Assembly (NCBI GenBank): GCA_945948185.1
Contig: CAMFAL010000013.1
Location: 1 to 33,549 of the forward strand
Source of the DNA: an uncultured Clostridia bacterium
GTDB lineage: Bacteria; Bacillota; Clostridia; Oscillospirales; Oscillospiraceae
Length of the DNA: 33,549 nt
Direction of reading: 5' to 3'
In this document: in pieces, positions 15,909 through 24,144 of the stretch
How the letters are laid out: each line of letters opens with the position of its first letter
Position numbering within the stretch: the stretch's first letter is position 1
Position numbers and translations under genes: made by a program
Notes under the pieces: model-generated
The model's input: the letters and a program-made list of their open reading frames with translations, nothing else
What the model was told of the DNA's origin: nothing
The model's database searches: none

Positions 15909-16876
15909 GTCAAGTCCCTCTTGATGCCCTTGGTCACCCGGTATACGTCCTCCAGAGTGCTCATCTGCACGATCTGCTCCTTGTAGTAGCCGGAGTGGGG
16001 CACGCCTTTCAGATACCAGCAGTAATGGCGGCGTGCCTCCAGCACGGCTACCCACTCCCCCTTGGCCTGGGCGGCCAGCTCAAACTGCCGCACGGCGGTG
16101 TCGCACCGCTCCGCCAGACTGGGCGGAGGCGGCACGGGCTGACCTTCCAATACGGCCTTGGCCTGCTGGAAGAGCCAGGGGTTGCCGAAGCAGCCCCGGC
16201 CGATCATGGCCATGTCGGCCTTGGTGTGCTGTAAAATACGGGCGGCGTCCTCCGGCTTCCAGATGTCGCCGTTGGCAATGACGGGGACGGAGACCGCTTC
16301 TTTTACCTGGCGGATACAGGTCCAGTCCGCCTGGCCGCCGTAGACCTGGGCCCGGGTGCGGCCATGGACCGCCACGGCGGACACGCCCGCCTGCTCCAGG
16401 GTCTGGGCAAATTCCACGCAGTTGCAGCTGCCCATGTCCCAGCCCCGGCGGAACTTGGCCGTGATGGGGATGCCCGGCAGGGCCTTCACGATGGCCTCGA
16501 TGATGCGGCCCGCCTTCTCCGGGTCCTTCATCAGCGCCGCGCCGTCGCCGTTGTTGACGATCTTCCCCATGGGGCAGCCCATGTTCACGTCCAGAATATC
16601 CGCCCCGGTGGCCTCTATGGCGATCTGGGCGGCCTCCGCCATGCAGACGGGGTCACTGCCGAAAATCTGCACGGCGGCGGGGTGCTCTCCGGGGAACTGC
16701 TGGAGCAGGGAGAAGGTCTTTTTGTCGTGGTAGCAGAGAGCCTTGGAGGAGATGAGCTCCGTGACTGTGTAGCCGGCTCCAAGCTCGGAGCAGATCTGAC
16801 GGAAGGCCACGTCTGTGACGCCGGCCATGGGGGCCAGGGCCAGCCGGGAGTCAATCTCAACATTGCCGATGCGCAT
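15905..16876 (-). CDS. dusB: tRNA-dihydrouridine synthase (DusB-like)
   Basis: 323 residues, the normal Dus length. The FMN-dependent enzyme reduces uridines in the tRNA D-loop. Diagnostic pieces are [18 protein letters not shown] (residues about 12-29, flavin pocket), [11 protein letters not shown]-type sequence (read here as [20 protein letters not shown], with the catalytic Cys), [12 protein letters not shown] and VIANGDIW with [11 protein letters not shown] near the end. The ATG at 16876 is preceded by AAGGAG at a good distance, which excludes longer starts. It is the first gene of an operon with the sigma and anti-sigma genes, an uncommon partnership. Confidence 0.95.
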   Translation of the reverse strand: MRIGNVEIDSRLALAPMAGVTDVAFRQICSELGAGYTVTELISSKALCYHDKKTFSLLQQFPGEHPAAVQIFGSDPVCMAEAAQIAIEATGADILDVNMGCPMGKIVNNGDGAALMKDPEKAGRIIEAIVKALPGIPITAKFRRGWDMGSCNCVEFAQTLEQAGVSAVAVHGRTRAQVYGGQADWTCIRQVKEAVSVPVIANGDIWKPEDAARILQHTKADMAMIGRGCFGNPWLFQQAKAVLEGQPVPPPPSLAERCDTAVRQFELAAQAKGEWVAVLEARRHYCWYLKGVPHSGYYKEQIVQMSTLEDVYRVTKGIKRDLT

Positions 16877-16909
16877 GGGCGGCGCTCCTTTCACATAAAA
16901 ATACACTTT

Positions 16910-16938
16910 ATGATACCATGGTAAGGGGGAAAAGTCCA
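16910..16938 (-). promoter_or_regulatory. Promoter of the dus-sigma-anti-sigma operon
   Basis: On the minus strand: -35 TGGACT (16938-16933), a 17-bp spacer and -10 TATCAT (16915-16910). The match is fair. An alternative autoregulated ECF promoter was not recognised. Confidence 0.55.
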
Positions 16939-17071
16939 GAGTTTCGGGCTCCGCCCATGGGGCGCCTTTTTTTGGAAAACCCCAAATTTCCGGACCTTTC
17001 ATTTCCCGACGGGATTTTCTTTGGGACTTCTGTAAAATAGTGGAAAATCATCGTTGCGGGAGGGACAGGCT

Positions 17072-19111
17072 GTGGAACACGGTCCGATCACGTTGCAGAA
17101 GGAGCAGGCGGCGCGGCTGCTGGGGGGCGGCATCCGTTTTTTTCTAAGCGCCGCTCTGACGGCCAGCCAGACGGCGGGGGGGTACGCCCCCTTCGCCCTG
17201 GGATTGACGGCGGCGGCGGGGCCGGGCCTGGAGGGGGCCGCGGCCCTGGCAGGGGCCGGTGTGGGGGCGCTGCTGTTCATGGACTTTGCCCAGGCTCTGC
17301 CTCACCTGGCCATCGCGGTGTTGATCCTGACGGCGGCTACGGCCTTCCGGAGCAGCCCCGCCCTGGTCCGGCCCAAGGTATTGGCCCTGACGGCGGGGGG
17401 CCTTTCCCTTGCTGTGTGGGGTATTTATGTCATCCAATCCCTGTCACCCCTGGAAAAGCTGACGCCCTGCTTGGCCGCCGCGGCCCTGACTGGGGTCTCC
17501 GCCTGGTTCTTCCGGCCGGTGCTGGAGCCGGAGGGCACTCCTGCCTCGGCGGATGGGGCGGTGTTTCTGGCGGCAGCTCTGCTAATGGCGTTGTCGGACC
17601 TGAAGGTCCTGGGCATCTCTATCGGGAGGACTTTGCTGTGCGTGCTGCTGGCCTGGACCGCCTATGAGCGGGGCACCGTCACAGGGGCCTGGGCGGGCCT
17701 TGGATTGGGGCTGACGGCGGACCTCTGTGCCGGCACCGGCAGCGGCATTTTCACGGCGGGCCTGGGCCTGGCGGGGCTGCTGGCGGGGAGCCGCCAGGGC
17801 TGCCGCCGCATCGGAGCGGCCGGGGCTTTCCTGGCGGCATCTATGGCGGCCCTTCTGCCTGCCAATGATCCCTTTGCAAAGCCCCTGCTGCTGGAATCCA
17901 CCCTGGGGATGCTGTTGTTTTTGATGCTGCCGGGCAGGTTATTTGGCGGCAAGCGGGTGAAGCGGGCGGAAAAGACCGCCTCTCCTGGCGGTGCACAGCT
18001 GAAGGATCGGCTCACCAAGGCGGCGGGGGCCCTGCGGGACCTGTACGACAGCATGGGCCGGAACAACCCCCAGTCCACGGAGGAGAATCCTGCCATCATC
18101 TTCGACCGGGCGGCGGAAAAGGTCTGCCGGGGCTGCGCCCTGTGCGACCTCTGCTGGCAACGGGAGTATACCGGCACCTTCAACGCCCTCAACGACGCCA
18201 CCCCCAACCTGCTGGAGCGGGGGCGGGCCCTGGCCAAGGACTTCCCGCGGTACTTCGCGGACCGCTGTATCCATCTGCCGGACCTTCTGACGGCGGTGAA
18301 CGGAGAGCTGTCGGCCTACCTGCTGCGGCGGCAGTACCGCCGCCAGCTGGAGGAGACCCGCCGCAGCGCCCGTGGCCAGTATGCCCAGCTCAGCGAGCTG
18401 CTGACCGCCACGGCGGCGGGATTGGGGGAGGCAGTCCCGGTCTCCGGCACGGCCCAGCCCCCCTGCCGGGTGGGGGCGGCCTTGCGGCCCAAGGAGGGAG
18501 AGACGGTCTGCGGGGACACGGTGGTGTCCTTCCAGCGGGAACAGGGGGACTGGTGCCTGCTGCTGGCGGACGGCATGGGCAGCGGGGAACCTGCCCGAAA
18601 GGAGTCCGCCTTGACCTGCCGCCTGCTGCGGCAATTCCTGGAGGCGGGAGTGGAGCCGGAGGCGGCCCTCAAAACCCTCAATTCCGCCATGGCCCTCCGG
18701 GGGGCGGAGACCGGCAGCTTCACCACCATCGACCTCTGCGTCTTTGACCCGGCTAGGTCGGAGGCCGCTTTTTACAAGTATGGCGCGGCTCCAAGCTACC
18801 TGAAAAAAGGCGGCGCGGTGCGGCGGGTCACCGGCGGCAGCCTGCCGGCGGGCCTGCGGGGCACACCGGCTCCGCCGGACGTGACCCGGACCCGACTGGA
18901 GCCGGGCAGCTTCGTGGTGATGGTCAGCGACGGCGTGGCGGACCCGGGCCGGGACGACTGGCTCCAGGACTTGCTGGCGGGCTGGGAGGGGGAGGACCCT
19001 CAGACCCTGGCGGGGCTCATTCTGACGGAGAGCATCCGCCGGGAACGCCTGCAGGACGACTGCGGCATTCAGGTGCTGTACCGCCCCCAGTCCGGTGAAA
19101 AAATGGCGTGA
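17072..19111 (+). CDS. spoIIE: Stage II sporulation protein E, serine phosphatase
   Basis: 679 residues with the SpoIIE design: about ten membrane helices (residues about 20-290), a cytoplasmic regulatory region including a Cys-rich GCALCDLCWQ patch, and a C-terminal PP2C phosphatase (about 460-679) with LLADGMGSGEPARKES (Asp500) and MVSDGVADP as the metal-binding motifs. In Bacillus it dephosphorylates SpoIIAA to activate sigma-F in the forespore and also marks the polar septum. GGGAGG precedes the GTG at 17072, so I start there rather than at the TTG at 17054. Its presence argues that the organism can sporulate. The small gene downstream is probably co-transcribed. Confidence 0.92.
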   Translation: MEHGPITLQKEQAARLLGGGIRFFLSAALTASQTAGGYAPFALGLTAAAGPGLEGAAALAGAGVGALLFMDFAQALPHLAIAVLILTAATAFRSSPALVRPKVLALTAGGLSLAVWGIYVIQSLSPLEKLTPCLAAAALTGVSAWFFRPVLEPEGTPASADGAVFLAAALLMALSDLKVLGISIGRTLLCVLLAWTAYERGTVTGAWAGLGLGLTADLCAGTGSGIFTAGLGLAGLLAGSRQGCRRIGAAGAFLAASMAALLPANDPFAKPLLLESTLGMLLFLMLPGRLFGGKRVKRAEKTASPGGAQLKDRLTKAAGALRDLYDSMGRNNPQSTEENPAIIFDRAAEKVCRGCALCDLCWQREYTGTFNALNDATPNLLERGRALAKDFPRYFADRCIHLPDLLTAVNGELSAYLLRRQYRRQLEETRRSARGQYAQLSELLTATAAGLGEAVPVSGTAQPPCRVGAALRPKEGETVCGDTVVSFQREQGDWCLLLADGMGSGEPARKESALTCRLLRQFLEAGVEPEAALKTLNSAMALRGAETGSFTTIDLCVFDPARSEAAFYKYGAAPSYLKKGGAVRRVTGGSLPAGLRGTPAPPDVTRTRLEPGSFVVMVSDGVADPGRDDWLQDLLAGWEGEDPQTLAGLILTESIRRERLQDDCGIQVLYRPQSGEKMA

Positions 19112-19174
19112 GTGTGGTATAGACCGGCGCCCGGTGCGGAAAAATGGAAGTATCAACATCAGGAGGCAAGGACT

Positions 19175-19447
19175 ATGGTGAAAGGTATTTCCAGACGGGT
19201 CGTGGTGGTGGATTCCCCGGACCAGCGGTTTTTCGAGCAGGCTATCTTCATTGTGCGGAACGACGCGGCCGGGGAGGGGGTCACCTCCAAGGAACTGGTG
19301 GAGGAGGCCCGGCGGGTGGCCCGCAATTACGCCGGAGGGGACCACGGCAGGTTCAGCCGGGTCTGGCGGGAGCTGAGCCCGGCGGTCTACACGCTGATGG
19401 GCGCCGGGGGTATCGGGCTGGTGTGGCTCATCGCGGCACTGGCTTGA
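19175..19447 (+). CDS. Small conserved-looking protein with a C-terminal membrane segment
   Basis: 90 residues; I do not recognise a characterised family. A basic start (MVKGISRRVVVVDSPD) is followed by a soluble helical region, then a hydrophobic C-terminal stretch (MGAGGIGLVWLIAALA, residues about 73-90) that could sit in the membrane. AGGAGG stands eight bases before the ATG at 19175, so it is a real gene despite its size; the frame upstream of that is noise. It follows spoIIE by 63 bp, with no terminator between, so it may act in sporulation or cell division, which is a guess from position only. A long hairpin follows. Confidence 0.75.
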   Translation: MVKGISRRVVVVDSPDQRFFEQAIFIVRNDAAGEGVTSKELVEEARRVARNYAGGDHGRFSRVWRELSPAVYTLMGAGGIGLVWLIAALA

Positions 19448-19462
19448 GGGTGAAAGCGTGAA

Positions 19463-19489
19463 AACGCCGCAGGCATTGCCTGCGGCGTT
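19463..19489. terminator. Strong hairpin between converging genes
   Basis: A perfect 12-bp stem AACGCCGCAGGC (19463-19474) with its complement at 19478-19489 and an ATT loop. The plus-strand T-tract is missing (TTCAGC), although ribF (minus) and the small gene (plus) converge on it. Confidence 0.7.
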
Positions 19490-19546
19490 CAGCATGTCAA
19501 AGAATACCGATTCCCAGGGGACGGGAACAGGAACCATTTCTGTATC

Positions 19547-20452
19547 TTATCCCAGCTCGGCCAGGCACCGGCGGGTTGTTTCCGCATCCCGCATGATCTG
19601 GGATTTCAGGGCGTCCAGAGAGTCGAAGCGGACCTCATCCCGGATGTGCTTTAAAAATTCCACCCGGACCGTCTGGCCGTAGAGGTCCCCGTCGAAGTCC
19701 AGAATCCAGGCTTCCACCGTCACGTCGGTGCCGTTGTTCACCGTGGGCCGGGTGCCCACGTTGGTGACGGCGGGGTGGCTGGTGCCGTCGGGCAGCACCA
19801 CCCGGGTGGCGTAGACGCCGTGGCTGGGCACCAGCACGTGGGGCGGGGCCACCAGATTCACCGTGGGAATGCCGATGGTGTGGCCGATGCGGCGGCCATG
19901 GCGGACCTCCTGGGTCAGCACATGGGGATGCCCCAGGAACGCGTTGGCCCGCTCAATCTGGCCCAGCTCCACCAGACGGCGGATGTAGGTGGAGCTGACG
20001 GTGATACCGCTCACCTCCACCTTGGGGATGATGTCGCAGCCCAGGCCCAGCTCGGCACATTTCTGCACCAGCAGCTCTGGGGAGCCCTGGTTCTTGTGGC
20101 CGAAGTGGTGGTCGTGGCCAGCCACCAGATGGACGGCGTGGTACCGTTTCACCAGGATATCCGTGACGAAATCGTCCCAGGCAGTGGTCCGCATCTCGTC
20201 ATCAAAGGGAACCATGATGACCTCCCGGATGCCGTACAGGCGGCGTACCAGGTCTTTCCGGTCCTCGGGGGAGTTGATGAGGGGGCAGGGAATGCCAGTG
20301 AGCACCTCTTTCGGTACCCGGTCAAAGGTGAATACCGCGGGGACGGCGCCCCGGGCGGCGGCCGCCTCCACTGTGCGCCGCAGCAGGGCGGCGTGGCCCA
20401 GATGGACTCCGTCAAAGAAGCCAAGGGCGATGACTTTTTCCTTCGTGGACAT
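19547..20452 (-). CDS. ribF: Bifunctional riboflavin kinase / FAD synthetase
   Basis: 301 residues, the usual length. It makes FMN from riboflavin and then FAD. The N-terminal nucleotidyltransferase part begins IALGFFDGVHLGHAALL (residues about 8-24) and the C-terminal flavokinase part holds GRRIGHTIGIPTVNL (from about 190), then GTRPTVNNG and a terminal EVRFDSLDALKSQI helix. It is the last gene of the translation operon, following truB by five bases, with GGAG inside the end of truB. The synteny truB-ribF is widely conserved in Firmicutes. Confidence 0.96.
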   Translation of the reverse strand: MSTKEKVIALGFFDGVHLGHAALLRRTVEAAAARGAVPAVFTFDRVPKEVLTGIPCPLINSPEDRKDLVRRLYGIREVIMVPFDDEMRTTAWDDFVTDILVKRYHAVHLVAGHDHHFGHKNQGSPELLVQKCAELGLGCDIIPKVEVSGITVSSTYIRRLVELGQIERANAFLGHPHVLTQEVRHGRRIGHTIGIPTVNLVAPPHVLVPSHGVYATRVVLPDGTSHPAVTNVGTRPTVNNGTDVTVEAWILDFDGDLYGQTVRVEFLKHIRDEVRFDSLDALKSQIMRDAETTRRCLAELG

Positions 20453-20457
20453 ATCGT

Positions 20458-21324
20458 TTACGCTCCAAAGAAGTTCTTGATGGATATGAGAGTGCCGTTT
20501 TCAGCACGGGAGAGACAGAGAAATTCACCGTTCCGGCCGCAGACCCGGTAGGTCCCGTCCGGTGTTCCGGGCATGGTGATGGGATTCCCGCAGCGGACCC
20601 GCTTCTCCTTTTTCTCTGAGGAGAGGGACAGTATCGGGTGCTCCGCAAACAGGCTGTCCGTGGGCCGCAGCAGGGCCTCGCCCTGTGCCTGCACATCCTC
20701 CAGAGTGACAGCTTGGTCCAGGGTAAATCCGGCGGCTATGGTCCGGCGCAGGGAGTACAGCGTGCCGCCGCAGCCCAGAGCCTGACCGATATCGTGACAG
20801 AGGGTGCGGATGTAGGTGCCCTTGGAGCAGACACAGCGGAACAGATAATCCGTTTCGCTGACCTGCTCCAGCAGCTCCAGCTCGTAGATGGTGATGCTCC
20901 GGGGCTTCCGCTCCACTTCCCTGCCCTTGCGGGCCAGATCATAGAGCTTCTGACCATTGATCTTGATGGCGGAGTACATGGGGGGAATCTGCTGAATGTC
21001 CCCCAGGAAGCGCTCAAGGGCGGACTCCACGTCGGCCCGGGAGACAGTGACGGGATGGGTATCTAGGGTCTCACCGCTGATGTCCTGGGTGTTGGTCACC
21101 TGGCCCAGACGCAGCCCGGCCACGTATTCCTTGCGGCTCTTTTCCGCGAATTCCACGGCCCTAGTAGCCTGTCCCACAAAGACCGGCAGCACACCGGTAG
21201 CCATGGGGTCCAGGGTGCCGCCGTGGCCCACCCGCTTTTCCCGCAGGATGCCCCGCAGCTTGGCGCAGACATCCATACTGGTCCAGCCGGCGGGCTTGTC
21301 GATGATGATGATTCCGTTAGGCAT
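20458..21324 (-). CDS. truB: tRNA pseudouridine(55) synthase
   Basis: 288 residues. It converts U55 in the T-loop of tRNA. The opening MPNGIIIIDKPAGWTSMDV and the catalytic block GHGGTLDPMATGVLPV (Asp of GTLDP, residue about 40) are diagnostic, followed by YSAIKINGQKLYDLARKG and a later RCVCSKGTYIRTLCHDIG motif. A C-terminal PUA-like tail is present but short. AAAGGAG precedes the ATG. It sits between nrnA and ribF in the classical order. Confidence 0.96.
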   Translation of the reverse strand: MPNGIIIIDKPAGWTSMDVCAKLRGILREKRVGHGGTLDPMATGVLPVFVGQATRAVEFAEKSRKEYVAGLRLGQVTNTQDISGETLDTHPVTVSRADVESALERFLGDIQQIPPMYSAIKINGQKLYDLARKGREVERKPRSITIYELELLEQVSETDYLFRCVCSKGTYIRTLCHDIGQALGCGGTLYSLRRTIAAGFTLDQAVTLEDVQAQGEALLRPTDSLFAEHPILSLSSEKKEKRVRCGNPITMPGTPDGTYRVCGRNGEFLCLSRAENGTLISIKNFFGA

Positions 21325-21368
21325 AGGGGAGTTCTCCTTTGCTGAAGGTGTCCCCCAGTCTGGGGAAT

Positions 21369-22325
21369 TTACCTTGTAAAATCAGGAACGTTCCGGGCAA
21401 TGGCCTCCAGAACGCGGTCCCGGCAGTCGGCCCAGGGACCTTCGATGGTGGCACCTGCTGCGGCACGGTGGCCGCCGCCGCCCATTACCCGGCAGACGTC
21501 CGTGGCGTTGACCCGGTCGCCGGTGCGGAGGGACAGCTTCCACACGTCCGGCCGCAGCTCCCGCATGGTGACAGCGCAGTCCACGCCCTGAATCTGACCG
21601 CCCAGGGCGCTGAGGTCCTCGGCGTCGCTCTCGGTGGCCTGGACCCGTTCCATCAGGGAGATGGGGACGGAGAGAATGGCCACCCGGTCATGGTCATAAA
21701 ATTCCATCGAATCCAGCATGGCACCCTCCAGCTGCATCCGCTTCCGGGTTTTGGTGCGGAAAAAGACCTTGTTGACGGCCTTGTAGTCAATGCCGGTCTG
21801 CATGAGAGCTGCTGCTACCGCATGGGTCTGAGGGGTGGTGTTGGCGTAGGCGAAGCAGCCGGTGTCCGTGGACACAGCTACATACAGCGGCAGGGCCATG
21901 TCCGGGGTGATGGGCCCCAGAGCCGCCAGAATGTCGTAAATCAGCTCGCCGCAGGCGGCAGCTTCCGAACGGACGATGTTGGCCTTGCCGAAGTGCTCAA
22001 AAGAGGGGTGATGGTCAATGGCCAGGTCCACCCGTCCAATATAGGGCTTGGCGTTGTCGGGAAACAGCCCCACGGTGGCAATGTCCGTGGACACCACCTT
22101 ATCCGGGAAGAAGCCGTCAGAGGCGGCGTAGGGAACAAAATAAGGCGTGGTAGTGTCCGTCAGGCCCGGGTTAGGCAGGAGATATGCGGTTTTGCCCAGG
22201 GCCCGCAGACCGGCACACAGGGCGGCGGCGCAGCCCACGGTATCGCCGTCGGGGCGGATGTGGGTGAGGATGAGGATGTTGTCAAAGGTCCGCAGCAGAG
22301 CCGCGGTCTCGGAGACGGTCAGCAT
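21369..22325 (-). CDS. nrnA: DHH/DHHA1 phosphoesterase, NrnA-type oligoribonuclease / pAp phosphatase
   Basis: 318 residues. It degrades very short RNA oligonucleotides to mononucleotides and dephosphorylates pAp. The DHH domain shows THIRPDGDTVGCAAAL (residues about 20-35) and IDHHPSFEHFG (about 107-117); the DHHA1 domain ends with MGGGGHRAAAGATI. All metal ligands look intact. GGAGGAG is placed at the end of rbfA just before its ATG, and the gap to rbfA is three bases, so translation is coupled. Confidence 0.94.
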   Translation of the reverse strand: MLTVSETAALLRTFDNILILTHIRPDGDTVGCAAALCAGLRALGKTAYLLPNPGLTDTTTPYFVPYAASDGFFPDKVVSTDIATVGLFPDNAKPYIGRVDLAIDHHPSFEHFGKANIVRSEAAACGELIYDILAALGPITPDMALPLYVAVSTDTGCFAYANTTPQTHAVAAALMQTGIDYKAVNKVFFRTKTRKRMQLEGAMLDSMEFYDHDRVAILSVPISLMERVQATESDAEDLSALGGQIQGVDCAVTMRELRPDVWKLSLRTGDRVNATDVCRVMGGGGHRAAAGATIEGPWADCRDRVLEAIARNVPDFTR

Positions 22326-22328
22326 GGC

Positions 22329-22721
22329 TCACTCCTCCTCCGGCAGGACGGCGTCGTTGTCGGGGTTCACGGGCTTCACCTTGCCGGGGTCCCGCAGGAC
22401 CTCCAGAATGTGGGCGCCGTACTGAATGGAGTCGTCGCCGATGAACTGCAGCTCCGGAGTGTACCGCAGCTGCAGGGTATGGCCCAGTTCCCGGCGCAGA
22501 AAGCCGGAGGCGGACTTGAGGCCTTTCAGCACGTCCTTTTCTTGGCTCTTGTCCAGGACACTGATATAGACCCGGGCGTAGCGCAGGTCGCCGGTGGTGT
22601 CTACCCGGGTGATGGAGACCATGCCCACCTGGGACACGCGGGGGTCCTTCAGATGGCGGAGTTGGTCGGCCAGCTCCCGCTGGATCTCTTCGTTGATTCG
22701 GCCGATTCGATTGCTGGGCAT
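22329..22721 (-). CDS. rbfA: Ribosome-binding factor A
   Basis: 130 residues with the single KH-like fold of RbfA, a 30S maturation factor needed for 16S rRNA 5'-end processing and cold growth. Supporting stretches are NRIGRINEEIQRELADQLRH (residues about 4-23), VSQVGMVSITRVDTTGDLRYA and the later ELGHTLQLRYTPELQFIGDDS. AAGGAGG precedes the ATG. Its usual upstream neighbour infB is separated from it by 1.4 kb of inserted DNA, with a terminator, so it may need its own promoter in the 22722-22765 gap or in the acyltransferase remnant. Confidence 0.95.
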   Translation of the reverse strand: MPSNRIGRINEEIQRELADQLRHLKDPRVSQVGMVSITRVDTTGDLRYARVYISVLDKSQEKDVLKGLKSASGFLRRELGHTLQLRYTPELQFIGDDSIQYGAHILEVLRDPGKVKPVNPDNDAVLPEEE

Positions 22722-22765
22722 AGGGAATTACCTCCTTCAAAAGGGATGATATCAGAATTTCCGAT

Positions 22766-23813
22766 TTAAAACGCGATATTCGAGGCGGCAGAGTTTTCCT
22801 GACTGGTGAGTTTGCGTCGGGGAAGAATTCGTTCCAGCGCCCGATGCAACAGAATGCCCAGCAGGAGATTGCCGGTGTAGACCATAAGATAGTAAAACGC
22901 ATGGCGGGGACCGTAGTCCAGATAAGGGGACAGAACGGCAAATTCCCGCGTTACAATGACATTCAGCAGGTAGATCTCCAGGCTGGACGTACCCCAAAAG
23001 CCGCAGGAGGCTGCGAATTCGCTGAAGTGGCAGTAAGTCGGTGACTTTAGCAGTCAGCAGCGTGAGGGGCACCAACTGCGCGGCAATCAGGTAACAGGGG
23101 GAGATGTAGAGTCGGTTCATCAGCCGCAGGGCTGTAACGGCTACTCCCAGCAGGGACAGCATGACCCAGACGGCAGTGTGCCGACGGGTGAGGGACTGAC
23201 CAGTCACCAGATAATGCCCCATCAGGATGCCCAGTGCAAAGGCGGGGATACGGCAAACGAAATCCTCGGTATAGTTCAGGTGCAGGGGAATGGACAGCCG
23301 ATAAAGGCCATACGAGAGAGGGAACATGATGGCGGTCATCCACTCTTTCCGTGGGCAGCGGCGAAACAGCCGGGCGTAGAGGGGAGCCAGCAGATAAAAT
23401 GCCAGAATGGCAGGTATATACCAGTTAAAGGTATCCGGGATGTGGAACCAGTAGTGCAGCGTGGACAGGCTCCACAGAGCGGTGCGCCAGCCGATCTGCC
23501 CACGCCAGATCAGCCACAGGCTGTAAAGCCCTACCACCAGCCAGTAGGCCGGCAAAATGCGGACAAAGCGGCGAAGAAAGAAGCTGGAAGTGCTGGCACT
23601 CTTTCTCTCGGAAGCTCTGGAGAGGGAGACATACAGTCCCATGGCTGACAGGAGAATGAACACATCCACACCGGCGAAGCCAATCCCCTTGAAAGCGTCC
23701 AGTGGCCGGATGAAGAAGTGAAATTCATAGGCGTGGAACAGCATAACCCAAAGGATGGCCAGCCCCATCAGCTCGGAGCGGTAACGACTTAGGTTTTGAT
23801 AGGCAGAATGCAT
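22766..23813 (-). pseudogene. Frameshifted acyltransferase-3 family membrane protein
   Basis: The first part (from 23813) encodes about 270 residues of an acyltransferase-3 family protein: a helical membrane protein with ELMGLAILWVMLFHAYEF near the start and about eight membrane segments, which normally adds acyl groups to surface sugars. Reading fails after LLRLLG near 22992. Removing a single base (the T read from 22991 on the minus strand) restores the frame and gives GTSSLEIYLLNVIVTREF and a final helix, stopping at 22766, a typical family C-terminus. Without the correction the frame runs to 22752 with a non-helical end. Either an inactivating mutation or a sequencing error. Confidence 0.8.
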
Positions 23814-23840
23814 GTTTCACAGTTCCTCACGGCAAATCAA

Positions 23841-23880
23841 AGAGAAAAGGGGCGGCGACGCGGTCGCCGCCCCTTTATCC
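23841..23880. terminator. Strong bidirectional terminator between infB and the acyltransferase
   Basis: A perfect 10-bp stem GGGGCGGCGA (23849-23858) with TCGCCGCCCC (23864-23873) and a 5-nt loop. Flanked by AAAA on the left and TTTATCC on the right; on the minus strand it is followed by TTTTCTCTTT. It lies only about 35 bases before the acyltransferase ATG. Confidence 0.9.
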
Positions 23881-23920
23881 TTTGCGGTTATATGGCTTTT
23901 ATCAGAAATACAGTGGAAAA

Positions 23921-23970
23921 GACCTTATCTGAGGATCTCCTCCATGGTGAAGCCCTCGATAATATCGCCT
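23921..23970. repeat. Duplicated copy of the infB 3' end
   Basis: Fifty bases that match 24141-24190 at 47 positions. On the minus strand it reads the last codons of IF-2 ([12 protein letters not shown], Leu instead of Pro, Arg, stop). It has no start or upstream frame and is a non-functional duplicate of the end of infB. Confidence 0.95.
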
Positions 23971-24140
23971 GTTCCCATGAAAACAGGGGTTTCATGGAGA
24001 CCCATCGGACATCCTCAGCAGGCGAAGCCTGCCTGCGGCAAGGTTTTGCCGCGAAGCGTGAAAACGCTTGGACACGCTGACGCGCGACGCCGCTCTGCGG
24101 CTTAGGAAGGCGACCGGAAAAAGGCGAAAGTCCGGCAAAG
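23971..24140. repeat. Hairpin-rich 170-bp element between the two infB tail copies
   Basis: No gene. A chain of at least five short perfect hairpins: CCATGAAA / TTTCATGG (23975-23997), GCAGGC / GCCTGC with a GAA loop (24018-24032), GCGGCAA / TTGCCGC (24035-24052), AAGCGT / ACGCTT with a GAAA loop (24054-24069) and GCCGC / GCGGC (24089-24101). The pattern looks like a dispersed, folded repeat (REP- or MITE-like) or a structured RNA. Together with 23814-23970 it makes the 331-bp gene-free stretch between infB and the acyltransferase. Confidence 0.7.
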
Positions 24141-24144
24141 AACC

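Noticed and set aside
15909-16055. An upstream extension of the sigma factor gene
   Set aside because: It lies within dusB in another frame; the ATG at 15908 with the 4-bp overlap is the proper start.
17939-19537. A 532-codon minus-strand frame opposite spoIIE
   Set aside because: Its residues follow the antisense of the PP2C region and it lacks a start signal.
23841-23880. Part of the hairpin-rich repeat region as a CRISPR or tRNA
   Set aside because: There are no regularly spaced identical repeats and no cloverleaf with an anticodon; the stems are different from each other.
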